A stretch of 64,000 bases of DNA from Candidatus Endonucleibacter bathymodioli (GTDB taxonomy: Bacteria > Pseudomonadota > Gammaproteobacteria > Pseudomonadales > Endozoicomonadaceae). The position numbers were made by a program, and so were the translations under genes. The stretch lies in the NCBI GenBank assembly GCA_030674915.1, contig JASXSV010000002.1, positions 186,001 to 250,000 on the forward strand, in the 5' to 3' direction. Within the stretch, counting starts at the first letter, position 1. The number at the start of each line of letters is the position of its first letter. Shown piece by piece: positions 9,425-18,662 of this stretch. Under the pieces are notes generated by a model. That model saw nothing but the letters and a program-made list of their open reading frames with translations. It did no database searches and had not been told where the DNA came from.

Positions 9425-10194
9425 GAGCTCTCCTTATAACTATATTCGTACATAGCTTGTTATTTATGAGTGTGCTTAAGTCATTTTTCATTAGACAAAG
9501 CAGGCATGTGTGGTAATATTTTGTTTGCGTCAGGAAATGGCATGCTATTTCCTATTAAATATCAAATAAAACTGATAGTATATTTATTCCTTGGTTGTCG
9601 CTTAATTAATCTGTATTTCTACCTATCGAAAGAATGATAATATGCACAAACTATGACCCCAATTATAAGAGTAGACCATAAATATAAAGAACAGTTCCTA
9701 TATGTACATTATATTCGATACCACTCGAATGAATTTGAGAGTTAACTGCTTAGGTTATCTATCAATAATGGATAGGTGCCCAACGGGGCGTCCTGGAAGC
9801 AACTGATTCTGGTTAAACGATAGCAGGTTCAATCCCTCAGGTACTCGTATTTTGGGAGTGTAGGATTGGTGGTTATAAGCGTGGCTCCAATAAAGTAATA
9901 TTCCTGGAGTTAACGCGCTGCCATCCTAGATCATGACGTATATTAATTTCATAGAAATGGGCTGCAGCGGCTAAAGTCATAAAAGAACTGATGTGGTCAG
10001 TCGGCAGGTAAAGTACTAGCTGGGCTTAGGCTTTATACTGGAGTAAATTGGCTGAGTGCAGAAAAGTAAAGGTGATGATACTCAGTTCTTTATCAACATT
10101 TGGTCATGAAAAGCCTTAAACCACCATAGTCCGATGGAGTTTTTATTTGGTAAGTGCGTTAGTTGTTGTGTAAATCTAAGCTTAAACTTTATCG
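9425..10194. other. 770-bp intergenic stretch, no gene seen
   Basis: Stops occur in all frames. A GGTTCAATCCC string near 9830 recalls a tRNA T-arm, but the flanking five bases do not pair and no acceptor stem is present. The segment 9425-9480 is the upstream region of the amidase gene. The rest looks decayed. Confidence 0.4.
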
Positions 10195-10836
10195 CTATCC
10201 GCGCAGTACACTATTTCCACGAATTTCTTCACCAATACTAGTTTCAGGTCCATGACCCGTAACCACTACAGTTTCTTCATCAAGAACGTATAGTTTTTGA
10301 TAAATGGACTTTTTTATTGTTTTAAAGTCTCCTCCCCAAAGATCAGTTCTACCAATGGATCTGCGAAACAGAGTATCACCCGCAATGAGTAGTTTTTCTT
10401 TTTCAAACCAAAATGACATGGATCCTGGCGTGTGACCTGGGGTGTGTATAGAAACTCCCTGGCAGCATGGGAGCTCTTGTTCGTCTTCTAGCCAAAAATC
10501 AGGATCGGGCACGGGGTGATAGGGAGCGTTAAACATTTTGCATTGAAGTTCCAAATTATCCCAAAGAAATTTATCTTCTTTATGCAGATGAATTGGTGCA
10601 CTTGTTTGTTTTTTGATATCACCACTGGCAAGGAAGTGGTCAAAATGGGCGTGGGTGTGAATCAGTGCCTCAACCCGTAAATTTAGGGCTTGCAGTGTTG
10701 CCATTATTACTTGAGGATTTCCACCAGGATCAATCACAATAGCTTTTCCTGTCAGCCTGTCACCGATAATAGTGCAATTGCACTGTAGAGGACCCACGGG
10801 AAATGTTTCTCTTATCAGTGTTGTATCAGTTGTCAT
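10195..10836 (-). CDS. MBL-fold metallo-hydrolase (glyoxalase II / GloC-YcbL type)
   Basis: A 213-residue cytoplasmic protein, the length of short-form glyoxalase II enzymes. The metal-binding motif THAHFDH (residues 61-67) is followed by PGHTPGS, AGDTLF and TGHGPET, supplying the remaining ligands of a binuclear centre. The family hydrolyses thioesters such as S-lactoylglutathione in methylglyoxal detoxification. The long form's C-terminal glutathione-binding domain is absent, so the true substrate is uncertain. It is monocistronic, ~180 bp from the divergent DUF3820 gene at 11020. Confidence 0.88.
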   Translation of the reverse strand: MTTDTTLIRETFPVGPLQCNCTIIGDRLTGKAIVIDPGGNPQVIMATLQALNLRVEALIHTHAHFDHFLASGDIKKQTSAPIHLHKEDKFLWDNLELQCKMFNAPYHPVPDPDFWLEDEQELPCCQGVSIHTPGHTPGSMSFWFEKEKLLIAGDTLFRRSIGRTDLWGGDFKTIKKSIYQKLYVLDEETVVVTGHGPETSIGEEIRGNSVLRG

Positions 10837-11019
10837 TAGGGATTATCTTTTCTGTAAAATCACCAAGAAAGGCTTTAAAGTATATACCTATTTACTCATG
10901 ATGGTGTGAGATTGCTGACTGATGTCACGCACTTTAATCATCTATTAGTATAGTAGATGTGGTTTAATGGGCTTCGTTTGTTTGTTGTCAACTCATACTT
11001 TCAATAGGAACGGCGATAG

Positions 11020-11244
11020 GTGTTTGAGAAAAAAGACTTGTTGAAAATTGCTAGGTTTCCCATGCCATTTGGTAAATATCATGGACGCACTCTCATTGAC
11101 CTGCCGGAAGATTACTTGCTTTGGTTTGCCCATAAGGGTTTTCCCGAAGGAGAGCTCGGGCGATTGCTTGCTTTGACGCTTGAAATCCAGAGAAACGGAT
11201 TAGAATCATTGATTGAGCCACTAAAAAATGTACCACAATCCTGA
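11020..11244 (+). CDS. DUF3820 family small protein
   Basis: A 74-residue protein starting at GTG, with AGGAA nine bases upstream. It has the DUF3820 pattern: MPFGKYHGRTLIDLPEDYLLWF (residues 15-36), then HKGFPEGELGRLLALTLEI. These small soluble proteins are common in gammaproteobacteria; the molecular role is unsettled, although the Pfam family is named after a putative virulence-linked member. Length is normal. It is divergent from the MBL-fold gene. Confidence 0.85.
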   Translation: MFEKKDLLKIARFPMPFGKYHGRTLIDLPEDYLLWFAHKGFPEGELGRLLALTLEIQRNGLESLIEPLKNVPQS

Positions 11245-11474
11245 GTCAGTAACTTCCTGATTGCAGGATCTATCTTTTATAGTAGACCATGTTCACCCGC
11301 TATCTCCTTGAGACGCGATATCAATGAGGCATTTATACCACTAAGTTACTTGGCATCCATAGGGTATAGCAATGTTTATTCCATTCTCACGAATTTGTTT
11401 TGAGATTGGTATGCCGGAGGTTCATTATCTGGTGAGCTGAGGATTTATACTTTTTTATGCAGAATATCCTGCGA

Positions 11475-11508
11475 GCAGGTTAGGATAAAATTCTACTTTT
11501 AACCTGCG
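11475..11508. repeat. 8-bp inverted repeat in the pssA downstream region
   Basis: GCAGGTTA and its exact complement TAACCTGC, separated by 18 nt, 55 nt beyond the pssA stop. It could cap the pssA transcript, but there is no T-run and the loop is long. The rest of 11245-11562 shows no gene. Confidence 0.35.
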
Positions 11509-11562
11509 GTATTGACGGCAAATGTTGGCCGTAAGTCAGGAAATCAAGCCCACTGATATCGT

Positions 11563-12399
11563 TTAAGCGGTGTCATGATCAATCTTTTTATCTTTACTAA
11601 AAAAACGATAGACCATTATTACCGGGCCAGAACAGGCATAGGCAAGAAAAACTAACATCAACACTCTTGGAGGATCAGTAAATATCACAGCGAATGTTAG
11701 AATAATCGCCAGCATAAAAATAAAATGCACGCGACCTCTAAGGTCTATTTTTTTAAAACTATAATAACAGACATTGCTACACATCAACACTCCTGCTAGT
11801 GCCACAACCACTGAGGCTATAAGCGATACCAATATTGATTCGCCATCAATGCCATAATCGCTCAACGCCCAAATCATACCTGCAACCAATGCAGCGGCAG
11901 CAGGGCTTGGCAAGCCCGTAAAATAGCGACTATCTGTCACTTCAATTTGAGCATTAAAACGGGCCAATCTGAGAGCTCCGCAGGCAGAATAAATAAAAGC
12001 CACAACCCAGCCCACTTTACCAAGATCAGACAAAGCCCAGCTATAGGCAACCATAGCTGGAGCAACGCCAAAGGTAACCATGTCGGCCATGCTGTCATAT
12101 TGCTCACCAAACTTACTTTGGGTGTTAGTTAGTCTGGCAACGCGCCCATCAAGCCCGTCTAGTAACATAGCTATAAAAACAACAATACAGGCAGAAGGAA
12201 AAAATCCAGCCTGTGCGGCAATAATGGAGTAAAACCCACAAAATAGATTGCCGGTTGTTAATAAATTAGGTAGTAAGTAAATACCTTTTCTTCTTACGGT
12301 CTGACCACCCTCGTCAGCTTCTTCTACGTGCTCGTCTACGGGAAATAGCCCATCAACAACAGGCTCAGTATTTTCAGGCCGACCTTCTGTATCCCCCAT
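11563..12399 (-). CDS. pssA: CDP-diacylglycerol-serine O-phosphatidyltransferase (type II phosphatidylserine synthase)
   Basis: Condenses CDP-diacylglycerol with L-serine to form phosphatidylserine, the precursor of phosphatidylethanolamine, in the inner membrane. The CDP-alcohol phosphotransferase signature is complete: Asp81, Asp84-Gly85, Ala88-Arg89, Gly98, Asp102 and Asp106 (from DGLDGRVAR through QYDSMAD). About eight membrane segments follow a short acidic N-terminus (PVDEHVEEAD, then TVRRKGIYLLPNL), a pattern typical of Pseudomonas-type PssA. I place the start at 12399 (MGDTEGRP, 278 residues) because GGAG lies nine bases upstream. The ATG at 12420 has no ribosome site. No psd or ilvC gene is adjacent. 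Confidence 0.93.
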   Translation of the reverse strand: MGDTEGRPENTEPVVDGLFPVDEHVEEADEGGQTVRRKGIYLLPNLLTTGNLFCGFYSIIAAQAGFFPSACIVVFIAMLLDGLDGRVARLTNTQSKFGEQYDSMADMVTFGVAPAMVAYSWALSDLGKVGWVVAFIYSACGALRLARFNAQIEVTDSRYFTGLPSPAAAALVAGMIWALSDYGIDGESILVSLIASVVVALAGVLMCSNVCYYSFKKIDLRGRVHFIFMLAIILTFAVIFTDPPRVLMLVFLAYACSGPVIMVYRFFSKDKKIDHDTA

Positions 12400-12495
12400 T
12401 AAGAACCTGCTCCAACGCATACATAAAAAAATATCTTACCACAAAATAGGGCTTAGGTATAACACTTATATTCTTCATAGATTGAAAACATATGC

Positions 12496-12975
12496 CTAAA
12501 CTGTGAGCTCATTTGCAATAAGTTCAGCTTGTTTCAATACCGCTTCCGTTGCCAGCTTTTGCATATCAGCAGGATAGCCATATTGTCGGAGTGTGCGCTT
12601 GATAATGACTTTCAACTTAGCTCGCACTCTCTTTTATTGTCCAGTCTATTGAAGCGTTTTGTTGCACTTGCTCCGTGAGTACACACGCCAATTATTTGAA
12701 TTTATCGTGTTGCATTAGCTCTTTAGCACTGTTGTTATAGGCATCTGCTGTATAAAAGGCGTATTCGAAATCGGTTAAATCTAGCTCGCTTGCCTCGTTA
12801 TCCATATTTATAATGTCTTGACTCAATTGAATGAGCTCATCCATCACTTCAGCGGCAGTGATCACCTTGTTGTGATATTTTTAATCGCATTTTTCAGTAT
12901 ATACATCAATGATTTACTTTTCACCAGATTTTTTCTTGATCGAGATTTCAACTCATCAGTGAGTAACTTCTCAAC
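12496..12975 (-). pseudogene. hsdR: Remnant of type I restriction enzyme R subunit (HsdR C-terminus)
   Basis: Piecing the minus-strand frames together gives the HsdR C-terminal helical domain. VEKLLTDELKSRSRKNLV leads to a frameshift near 12878, then ITAAEVMDELIQLSQDI and DLTDFEYAFY. A stop at 12692-12694 is followed by QQNASIDWTIKES, a frameshift near 12625, and KVIIKRTLRQYGYPADMQ through AELIANELTV and the natural stop. Type I HsdR proteins are around 1000 residues, and only ~150 survive. The ATPase and nuclease domains are gone. It lies at the end of a transcription unit that begins with the hsdS remnant. Confidence 0.8.
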
Positions 12976-13189
12976 ACACGCTTTCCATCCAGATGGGTAG
13001 AGAGCTGTTCTTCGCTCGGGGTGTTGCCTTCAATTTGCAAAGTACCAGTAATCGTTTTTATTTTATTGGCTTTACGCAGCTGTGGAGGTAAGCCATTTTC
13101 ATTGAGGGATAACGTACCGAGCCTTTCGCTAATCAAGCTGACCTGATTTAAAATAGCAGGGTAATTTTAAAAGGTGGCTGGTAGTTCAT
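12972..13189 (-). pseudogene. N-terminal remnant of a Fic-family protein
   Basis: It begins at ATG 13189 (MNYQPPFKIT), which overlaps the stop of the upstream helicase as ATGA. One base is missing near 13163. In the shifted frame it continues PAILNQVSLISERLGTLS, then KIKTITGTLQIEGNTPSEEQ and LDGKRVL. This is the N-terminal helical part of Fic proteins. TLQIEG fits the (S/T)xxxE(G/N) inhibitory motif that blocks the AMP-transfer site in Fic enzymes. The catalytic HPFxxGNGR domain is absent, and the sequence runs straight into hsdR remnant near 12975. A deletion joining the two genes explains this. Confidence 0.72.
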
Positions 13190-15060
13190 TCAACACCGCC
13201 AATTGATTCTTCTTGAATTTCAGTAGATGTAATGTCTTTAAGAAATCGTGAGATTTTACGCCTTTTGGTATCCCCCCAAGGCATAGTTCTGTTTTCAGGC
13301 CATGTGACATATAGCAAGCGTTTTGATCGGGTAAACGCGACATACAGATTATTTTTTTCTTGAGTCAGTTCAACGCCGCCACTACGAACTGCACGATAAT
13401 CGGGAAAAGTCTCATCATCCATACCGATCATAAAAACAATATCAAACTCTTGTCCTTTCATCGTATGTACCGTGCTTAGGGTCACGCCAGAGTGCTGTGC
13501 CAATGGATGTGTTTGCCCCAGTGCCATCGCATTTTTAAACTGCTGTAGAGATTTATTATCTGTTACCTTGGCGTAGTTATGCCAATGATCCAGCAGCTCA
13601 TCAATATCTCTGAACAGCATGTCTTTTTCATTATCATCGGTAATCGCTATCTGTTCTTTATAGGCTTCTAACTCATTTTTGATATTACTGCCATCGTCAA
13701 CCAGTGACATAACCAAGTTGATAACTATCTTTTGGCTGTCATCGTGAATACTTGTTGCGATTTCAGATAAATCTGAGAATTCTTGTTTATCTAAAGATAA
13801 TGCGGCCAATAAACGTTTTTTGTGAAGTTCATCCTGCGTATTAAGCTTGACTCTCAATGCTAAATCAAAAATTTGCATAAGATCGGATTCAAACTTTAAA
13901 GCCCCAGGTGTCATTTTGTAGTAATGGGGAATATTGGAGGCTTGTAATGCCTCTTCCAGTGGTTTAAATAAATATTTATTTCTTGCTAATACCGCAATTT
14001 TTTCATAACTCAACTCGCCTTCAATATCAGCATGATTTTTTAACAAATAAATTTCTTGTATCTTTTTGACTACCATTTGGGCTTCAATGGTTTCATTCTT
14101 AAACTTATATAATTCAAAAACACCCTGTTTAACTGCACTATCTATCGGCCCAGTATCAGGGATAAGTTGTTGTGCTGCTTGCAATACTGCGATTGAAGAA
14201 CGGTAGTTTTCATTCAGTTCAATTATTGCTGGTTTGAAGTCATTGACAAATTTCCGATCCATATAATCTGGTGATGAGCCGTTGAAATGAAAAATCGACT
14301 GATTAGGGTCACCCACCATTAAAATATTAGTAAACTCAACATTTGCCAATGCTTTCAATAGTTGATACTGGGCATTATTCATATCTTGTGCCTCATCGAC
14401 ACAAATAGCAGAAAAACTACGACGATATAATGCCGCTATTTTAGGATAATCCATAAATAAGCCATAAACTTTGAGCAATAAATCATCAAAATCAATGGCG
14501 TTTTGTGATTTCAAAATATCATGATAACCACAATAAAGAAGAATAATATTAGTATCATTCGTTTGTGCGGAGATCTCTGTTTCGTTGATTAACTTACACT
14601 TTATCTTTGCGATAAAGTTCAAAGTTCTATAGCGAAAATTTATTTTATCTTTTCTGCTCTTCTTACTATAGATAGATGCATAAGAGGGAGTTAAATGAAT
14701 TGCCTGTTCGATTAATTCCAAGCGGTCGCCTTCATCCTCAAAAATATGAGGCATTTCGGCATAACCAATTAAATGCCCGTGATTTTCCAAAACCGATTGA
14801 CAAAAGCCATGAAAGGTACCAACAAAGGTTCTTTTCTCAATATCTTCAATATTCTCTAATCGGTCTTTAATCTCCTGCCCTGCCTTGTTGGTAAATGTCA
14901 AGGCCAATACTTTTTTATTGCTTCGAGACAATAAAACGCGAATACGCTCCGTTAATACACGGGTTTTACCACTGCCAGCACTGGCTTTAACATAGAGTGC
15001 ACCATCTTTAGCATCAACAATAGAACGCTGTTTTTTTGAAAGATCGATAGAATGACTCAT
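13186..15060 (-). CDS. gajB: UvrD-like superfamily 1A helicase, Gabija GajB-type
   Basis: A 624-residue ATP-dependent helicase with all SF1A motifs: I KASAGSGKTRV (25-35), Ia ALTFTNKAG, II VDEAQD (221-226), III GDPNQSIFHFNG (250-261), IV LNENYRS, V TVHTMKGQEFD and VI YVAFTRSKRLLYV. In Gabija defence, GajB unwinds or senses DNA ends and cooperates with the GajA nuclease against phage. The family call rests on position: its ATG overlaps the original gajA stop as ATGA, with GAGGTGA as ribosome site. It is longer than the 494-residue reference GajB. The frame is intact, but IS30 now separates it from the operon promoter and its partner. A free-standing Rep/UvrD helicase is the alternative. Confidence 0.82.
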   Translation of the reverse strand: MSHSIDLSKKQRSIVDAKDGALYVKASAGSGKTRVLTERIRVLLSRSNKKVLALTFTNKAGQEIKDRLENIEDIEKRTFVGTFHGFCQSVLENHGHLIGYAEMPHIFEDEGDRLELIEQAIHLTPSYASIYSKKSRKDKINFRYRTLNFIAKIKCKLINETEISAQTNDTNIILLYCGYHDILKSQNAIDFDDLLLKVYGLFMDYPKIAALYRRSFSAICVDEAQDMNNAQYQLLKALANVEFTNILMVGDPNQSIFHFNGSSPDYMDRKFVNDFKPAIIELNENYRSSIAVLQAAQQLIPDTGPIDSAVKQGVFELYKFKNETIEAQMVVKKIQEIYLLKNHADIEGELSYEKIAVLARNKYLFKPLEEALQASNIPHYYKMTPGALKFESDLMQIFDLALRVKLNTQDELHKKRLLAALSLDKQEFSDLSEIATSIHDDSQKIVINLVMSLVDDGSNIKNELEAYKEQIAITDDNEKDMLFRDIDELLDHWHNYAKVTDNKSLQQFKNAMALGQTHPLAQHSGVTLSTVHTMKGQEFDIVFMIGMDDETFPDYRAVRSGGVELTQEKNNLYVAFTRSKRLLYVTWPENRTMPWGDTKRRKISRFLKDITSTEIQEESIGGVE

Positions 15061-15122
15061 AATGTCACCTCGGGGATATTTAGAATAGATTTCATCTTAG
15101 CGAATAATTCTCTAATCTTAGG
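15057..15122 (-). pseudogene. gajA: Severed 3' end of gajA
   Basis: Removing IS30 copy B and one GGG duplicate joins ...GKVLP to 21 further codons here (PKIRELFAKMKSILNIPEV, Thr, Leu), ending in TGA at 15057-15059. That stop overlaps the ATG of the helicase as ATGA. The uninterrupted frame across the rebuilt junction shows that the IS broke a working gene. Confidence 0.85.
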
Positions 15123-15125
15123 GGG

Positions 15126-16207
15126 CGCGGATTTCAGTCATAAGTGCGCCATATTGAAAAAGTTGAGCCAGAGGGTACACTCACGGTTCTACCAAAAACC
15201 AATGTGAGACCACTTATGAATAAGCGTTATACCCACCTGACTCAAGAAGAAAGATACCAGATTTGGTCAGAGAAAAAAGCAGGAGTTTCAAATGAAATTA
15301 TCGCCCAAGACTTAAGGCGTGATTTGAGTACCGTTAAAAGAGAGTTGGCTAGAAATACAGGGGCTAGAGGTTATCGCCCGAAGCAAGCACATAATTTTGC
15401 GCAGGAACGTCATCAACAGAAACCAAAAGCGACCAAGATGGTAGCTGAACTGAAAGATAAAATTACTGACAGACTAAGTAAGCAGTGGAGCCCTGAGCAA
15501 ATACAAGGACGCCTTAAACGAGATAATCAACCTTCTGTATGTCCCTCTACGATTTACCAGTTTATTCGAGAGGACAAAGCTGGGGGTGGTTGCTTGTATC
15601 AACATCTTCGGCACAAGAAGTATAAGCAAAGAACAAGAAAGCCCGATGCACGAGGCCAGATCCGAAACCGTGTTAGCATTGATGATCGACCTGGAATTGT
15701 GGATCAAAAAATACGTTTAGGCGATTGGGAAGCAGACACTGTAATTGGCAAAAGACACAAGGGTGTACTGGTTACATTAACGGAAAGAGTGAGTAAATTA
15801 AATTTGGTAAAACGTGTTCCTTCAAAGCACGCTGACGTGGTGACGAAAGCAATTATAACGATGCTCAAGCCTTACCAATCAGACTTACTCACGATCACAT
15901 TTGATAACGGAAAGGAGTTCGCCTTTCATGAAAAAATCAAGAAAAAGCTTAACGTAGATACCTATTTTGCTCACCCTTACTCCTCGTGGGAACGAGGTTT
16001 GAATGAAAATCATAATGGTTTGATAAGACAATATTTGCCCAAAAGCCAATCTTTGGATAATGTCACTGACAAAGAAATTTTAGATATACAAAACCGACTA
16101 AACCAAAGACCAAGAAAACTGTTAGACTTTAAAACACCTGATGAGATTTATAGTGAAATGGCGTTAGCTGCATAAATTTTAAGGGGCACTTATGACTAAA
16201 ATCCGCG
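15126..16207 (+). mobile_element. IS30-family insertion sequence, copy B
   Basis: 1082 bp, with the same 25-bp inverted repeats as copy A and flanked by the direct repeat GGG (15123-15125, 16208-16210). It is inserted in gajA in the opposite orientation to that gene. The transposase is identical in sequence to copy A, so one is a recent copy of the other or both derive from a third. Confidence 0.95.
15216..16175 (+). CDS. IS30-family transposase (copy B)
   Basis: Identical 319-residue protein to copy A, read on the plus strand from ATG 15216. It has the same helix-turn-helix start and DDE motifs (GDWEADTVIGK, TFDNGKEF, LNENHNGLIRQ). The stop at 16173-16175 lies just before the right terminal repeat. 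It is intact and transcribed against gajA and gajB, so its transcript could also oppose any read-through into gajA. Confidence 0.95.
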   Translation: MNKRYTHLTQEERYQIWSEKKAGVSNEIIAQDLRRDLSTVKRELARNTGARGYRPKQAHNFAQERHQQKPKATKMVAELKDKITDRLSKQWSPEQIQGRLKRDNQPSVCPSTIYQFIREDKAGGGCLYQHLRHKKYKQRTRKPDARGQIRNRVSIDDRPGIVDQKIRLGDWEADTVIGKRHKGVLVTLTERVSKLNLVKRVPSKHADVVTKAIITMLKPYQSDLLTITFDNGKEFAFHEKIKKKLNVDTYFAHPYSSWERGLNENHNGLIRQYLPKSQSLDNVTDKEILDIQNRLNQRPRKLLDFKTPDEIYSEMALAA

Positions 16208-17902
16208 GGGTAATACTTTTCCACTTTTTACTATTTGCTCTGCAATGACTGGAGCAAACCGAGTCTTATGTTTAGTGATTTTTGCACACAAGACATCTTC
16301 GCTGTATTGCTCTATTTCTTTTATCTTCTGAAGCTCTTTGTTTTTTTTATGTTTACTGTTGTCGTATATAATAAGAGTAGCAATGGATTTTCTAATTTCT
16401 TCAAGAAAGCCATCTTTTATCAGTTGTTTTTCTAGATTATTGCCATCATCTAAAAATACAAGCACGTCATTTTCTGTCTTTGATGAGCCGCAAACGACGA
16501 ACTGTTTTATTACACGGGCTTTTATATTGGTTTCTGCATCACTCAATATCAGCCAAGGAATATTTAATGACTCAGCAAAGATTAAAAAAGGCAAATAATT
16601 ATATCCACCCACACCAACAAAATCTATCCCCATTTCAACGGCAGATTTTCCAAAATAATGTTGGGCCAAGATCGGCAATGCCTGCTCTTCGGTTTCCCCC
16701 TCAAAAAACACCAACAATTTTGAAAAGAATATTTCTCCTCGGCTACTGACTACTTGTCGTTTGATTTTCCATTTCCATTCATCCGTCAGTGTATCAACTG
16801 CCACTTTGCCACAGCTGACTTTCTGTTCTTTGTAGAAGTTGCGTATCTGCCCTAGTTCCGCCACCGCTGCAATATAAGGTGAATGAGTAGAGATGATTTT
16901 TTGCCCCTCAATGCTGCTGATTTGATTATACAGTTGCTTTTGAGCGTTGGGGTGTAGATGGGCTTCGGGTTCTTCAATGGCCAATATAGGTAAAAAGACT
17001 GTTTTTTCTTTCTTGGCATTGCCTGCCAGCAAACCGATAAAGGATTTCAACGTTAATAAAGAAGACCAACTCCGTGTTCCCATACCATGATATTCCATGG
17101 AGAAGCTGTCTTGACTATCGCCATAATAAATCGTCAATCCCTTGTTTAAATCTCGGATTTTTTTAGTGAAGGGGGTTAATTCAACGCCACTGCTGGTATT
17201 TTCTAGTGCCGAATCCAAGCCTTTCAGAGTCGTTTTGATATGGCTAAGAATATCACTGCTACTCACGGCCTTGTCATTCAGTTGTTCAATTTGTTGCTCT
17301 ATTGCTTGAATATCATCGGCTGAATATTCAATTTTAGACAACATCTTGCCCAGATAAGAGCCGCGTACCTTGGTGTCTTCCAGAATATCGCGTTGAGCAT
17401 CCATATAGAAAAAAGGCAACTCATCAAAACGGAAGCGGGTTTTTTTGCCATTATCGGCATTGAACCAATCTATTTCGCCCATTTTAATAGTCGGCCATTT
17501 GTTCAGGATAGTTTGCTGGACTTTATAGCTGTTTTTAATCGTATCAAAAGTTACCGAGGTTCTGAGCGGTGAAAAATGCTTTATTCCGTCGGTACGTATT
17601 CGATCGGTGGTGAGTAAAACCTCCCAGTCTTCGCTAAAATCCTCTGACTGCTTGCCATCGGCATCAATGGGAACAATCAGCACATCAATGGTGATGTTTT
17701 CAGCACAGCGGTTATGTTTAATGAAAAAGTCATCTTGAGAAACAAACTGGCGGTTGCCCAAGGCGATCTGTAAGGCTTTGAGAAAAGAGGTTTTGCCTGT
17801 GTTGTTCATGCCCGTAAGTACGGTGGTTTGCTCGAGTTCTACCTCGATATTTTCCAGACCACGAAAGCCTGCGATACGAACCGTTTTTATTAGAATGCTC
17901 AC
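16196..17902 (-). pseudogene. gajA: OLD-family ATPase/TOPRIM nuclease, Gabija GajA-type, truncated by IS30
   Basis: I place the start at GTG 17902 (SILIKTVRIAGFRGL), which has AAGGAG eight bases upstream. The upstream ATG at 17947 has no ribosome site. The present frame has 568 residues and ends in three IS30-derived codons. The rebuilt protein has 586, close to the ~578 of reference GajA. The ATPase has Walker A GMNNTGKTS (31-39), a GMGTRSWSSL signature, Walker B ILAIEEPEAH (307-315) and H-loop STHSPY. The TOPRIM nuclease has FFEGETEEQ (Glu401), LSDAE (Asp455) and a C-terminal KHKTRFAPVIAEQ containing the conserved Lys. GajA nicks DNA when nucleotides are depleted by phage. Loss of ~20 C-terminal residues right after that Lys region may or may not abolish activity, but the IS also blocks cotranscription with gajB. 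Confidence 0.85.
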
Positions 17903-17959
17903 TGGATTGTCTCCTTGTCGTATCGTACCCGAATTTCCCCTGACCATGAATGGTCTCTA

Positions 17960-18175
17960 TGGGTAGAGACGCAAATCATTGTATCTCTACGGGGTGGAAA
18001 TAATTTATTACGTTTGCACTGCGTATTGTTCATCATATTTTTATCTGTGTTTCCCTCAATCATTATTGATGTCGGTGGGTAGAGGCGCAATGTATTGCGG
18101 CTCTACGAGGTGGTAATGATTTATCACGTTTTCCTGCGTATTGTCCATCATTATATTTTCACCTGTATTTCACCC
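17960..18175. repeat. Tandemly duplicated ~116-bp unit with a palindromic core
   Basis: Two units each begin GGGTAGAG and hold a 28-nt palindrome (17963-17990 and 18079-18106) of the form GTAGAGRCGCAA..ATTGYR.CTCTAC. Each continues into a shared tail (TTTATYACGTTT.. CTGCGTATTGTYCATCAT). The copies have diverged at several positions. The units fill the space between the hsdS remnant and gajA. The palindrome is of the small dispersed intergenic type; a MITE-like origin is an inference. Confidence 0.75.
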
Positions 18176-18545
18176 GACATTAATTTGGGCAGAATGGTGT
18201 CGTGTAGGTTTTGTAGGGTGTGGATTTGTTTATAGCTCCTTTCCATCTTGGACACACATTTGATAACGTGACTCTCAAAATTTTTCTGTATTTATGGTAG
18301 TGGAATTGGGATAATAAATGAGGTACTTTTATACTTGATTGCACTCGGCTAATATCTAATTGTAGAATTCCACCATTTTTATATTTCAAAACCTGAAATA
18401 AGTACAAAGATGAAATGTTTTTTGCAGACAAACCGATCATATTTTTTTGGGTTATTTCTAAACCAGTTTTTGTAAGTATCTTCATCAACATATGTTCTAA
18501 TGACTGAGTAATCAACAATCCTATTTTCTTTACCAAGAGCATGTA
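18151..18545 (-). pseudogene. hsdS: Remnant of type I restriction specificity subunit (HsdS)
   Basis: One minus-strand frame reads FIIPIPLP, an in-frame TAA, then IQKNFESHVIKCVSKMERS, KQIHTLQNLHDTILPKLMSG and EIQVKI with the natural stop at 18151-18153. This is the usual HsdS ending: an IPLPP turn, a conserved coiled helix and LRDTLLPKLMSGE. Upstream, in another frame, TYVDEDTYKNWFRNN resembles HsdS target-recognition-domain segments. The long 120-codon frame that overlaps this region is a shadow. HsdS gives sequence specificity to type I restriction-modification; here it is dead. No hsdM is in the window. Confidence 0.7.
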
Positions 18546-18662
18546 CTTCTATTACTGGAAAAGCACAAGGCTCCCTTAAACTGAGCACCAATGAGTGGAC
18601 GCCCAGCCTACGGCAAGAGTAATGCCAGGTCGCCACACCTTTTTAGGCACGCTACCGCCCCT

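Noticed and set aside
9770..9860. Possible tRNA (GGTTCAATCCC string)
   Set aside because: The bases flanking the loop do not pair as a T-stem and no acceptor or anticodon arm can be drawn.
18180..18542. A 120-codon hypothetical gene
   Set aside because: A neighbouring frame of the same DNA reads as the HsdS C-terminus with its conserved ending, so this frame is a shadow.
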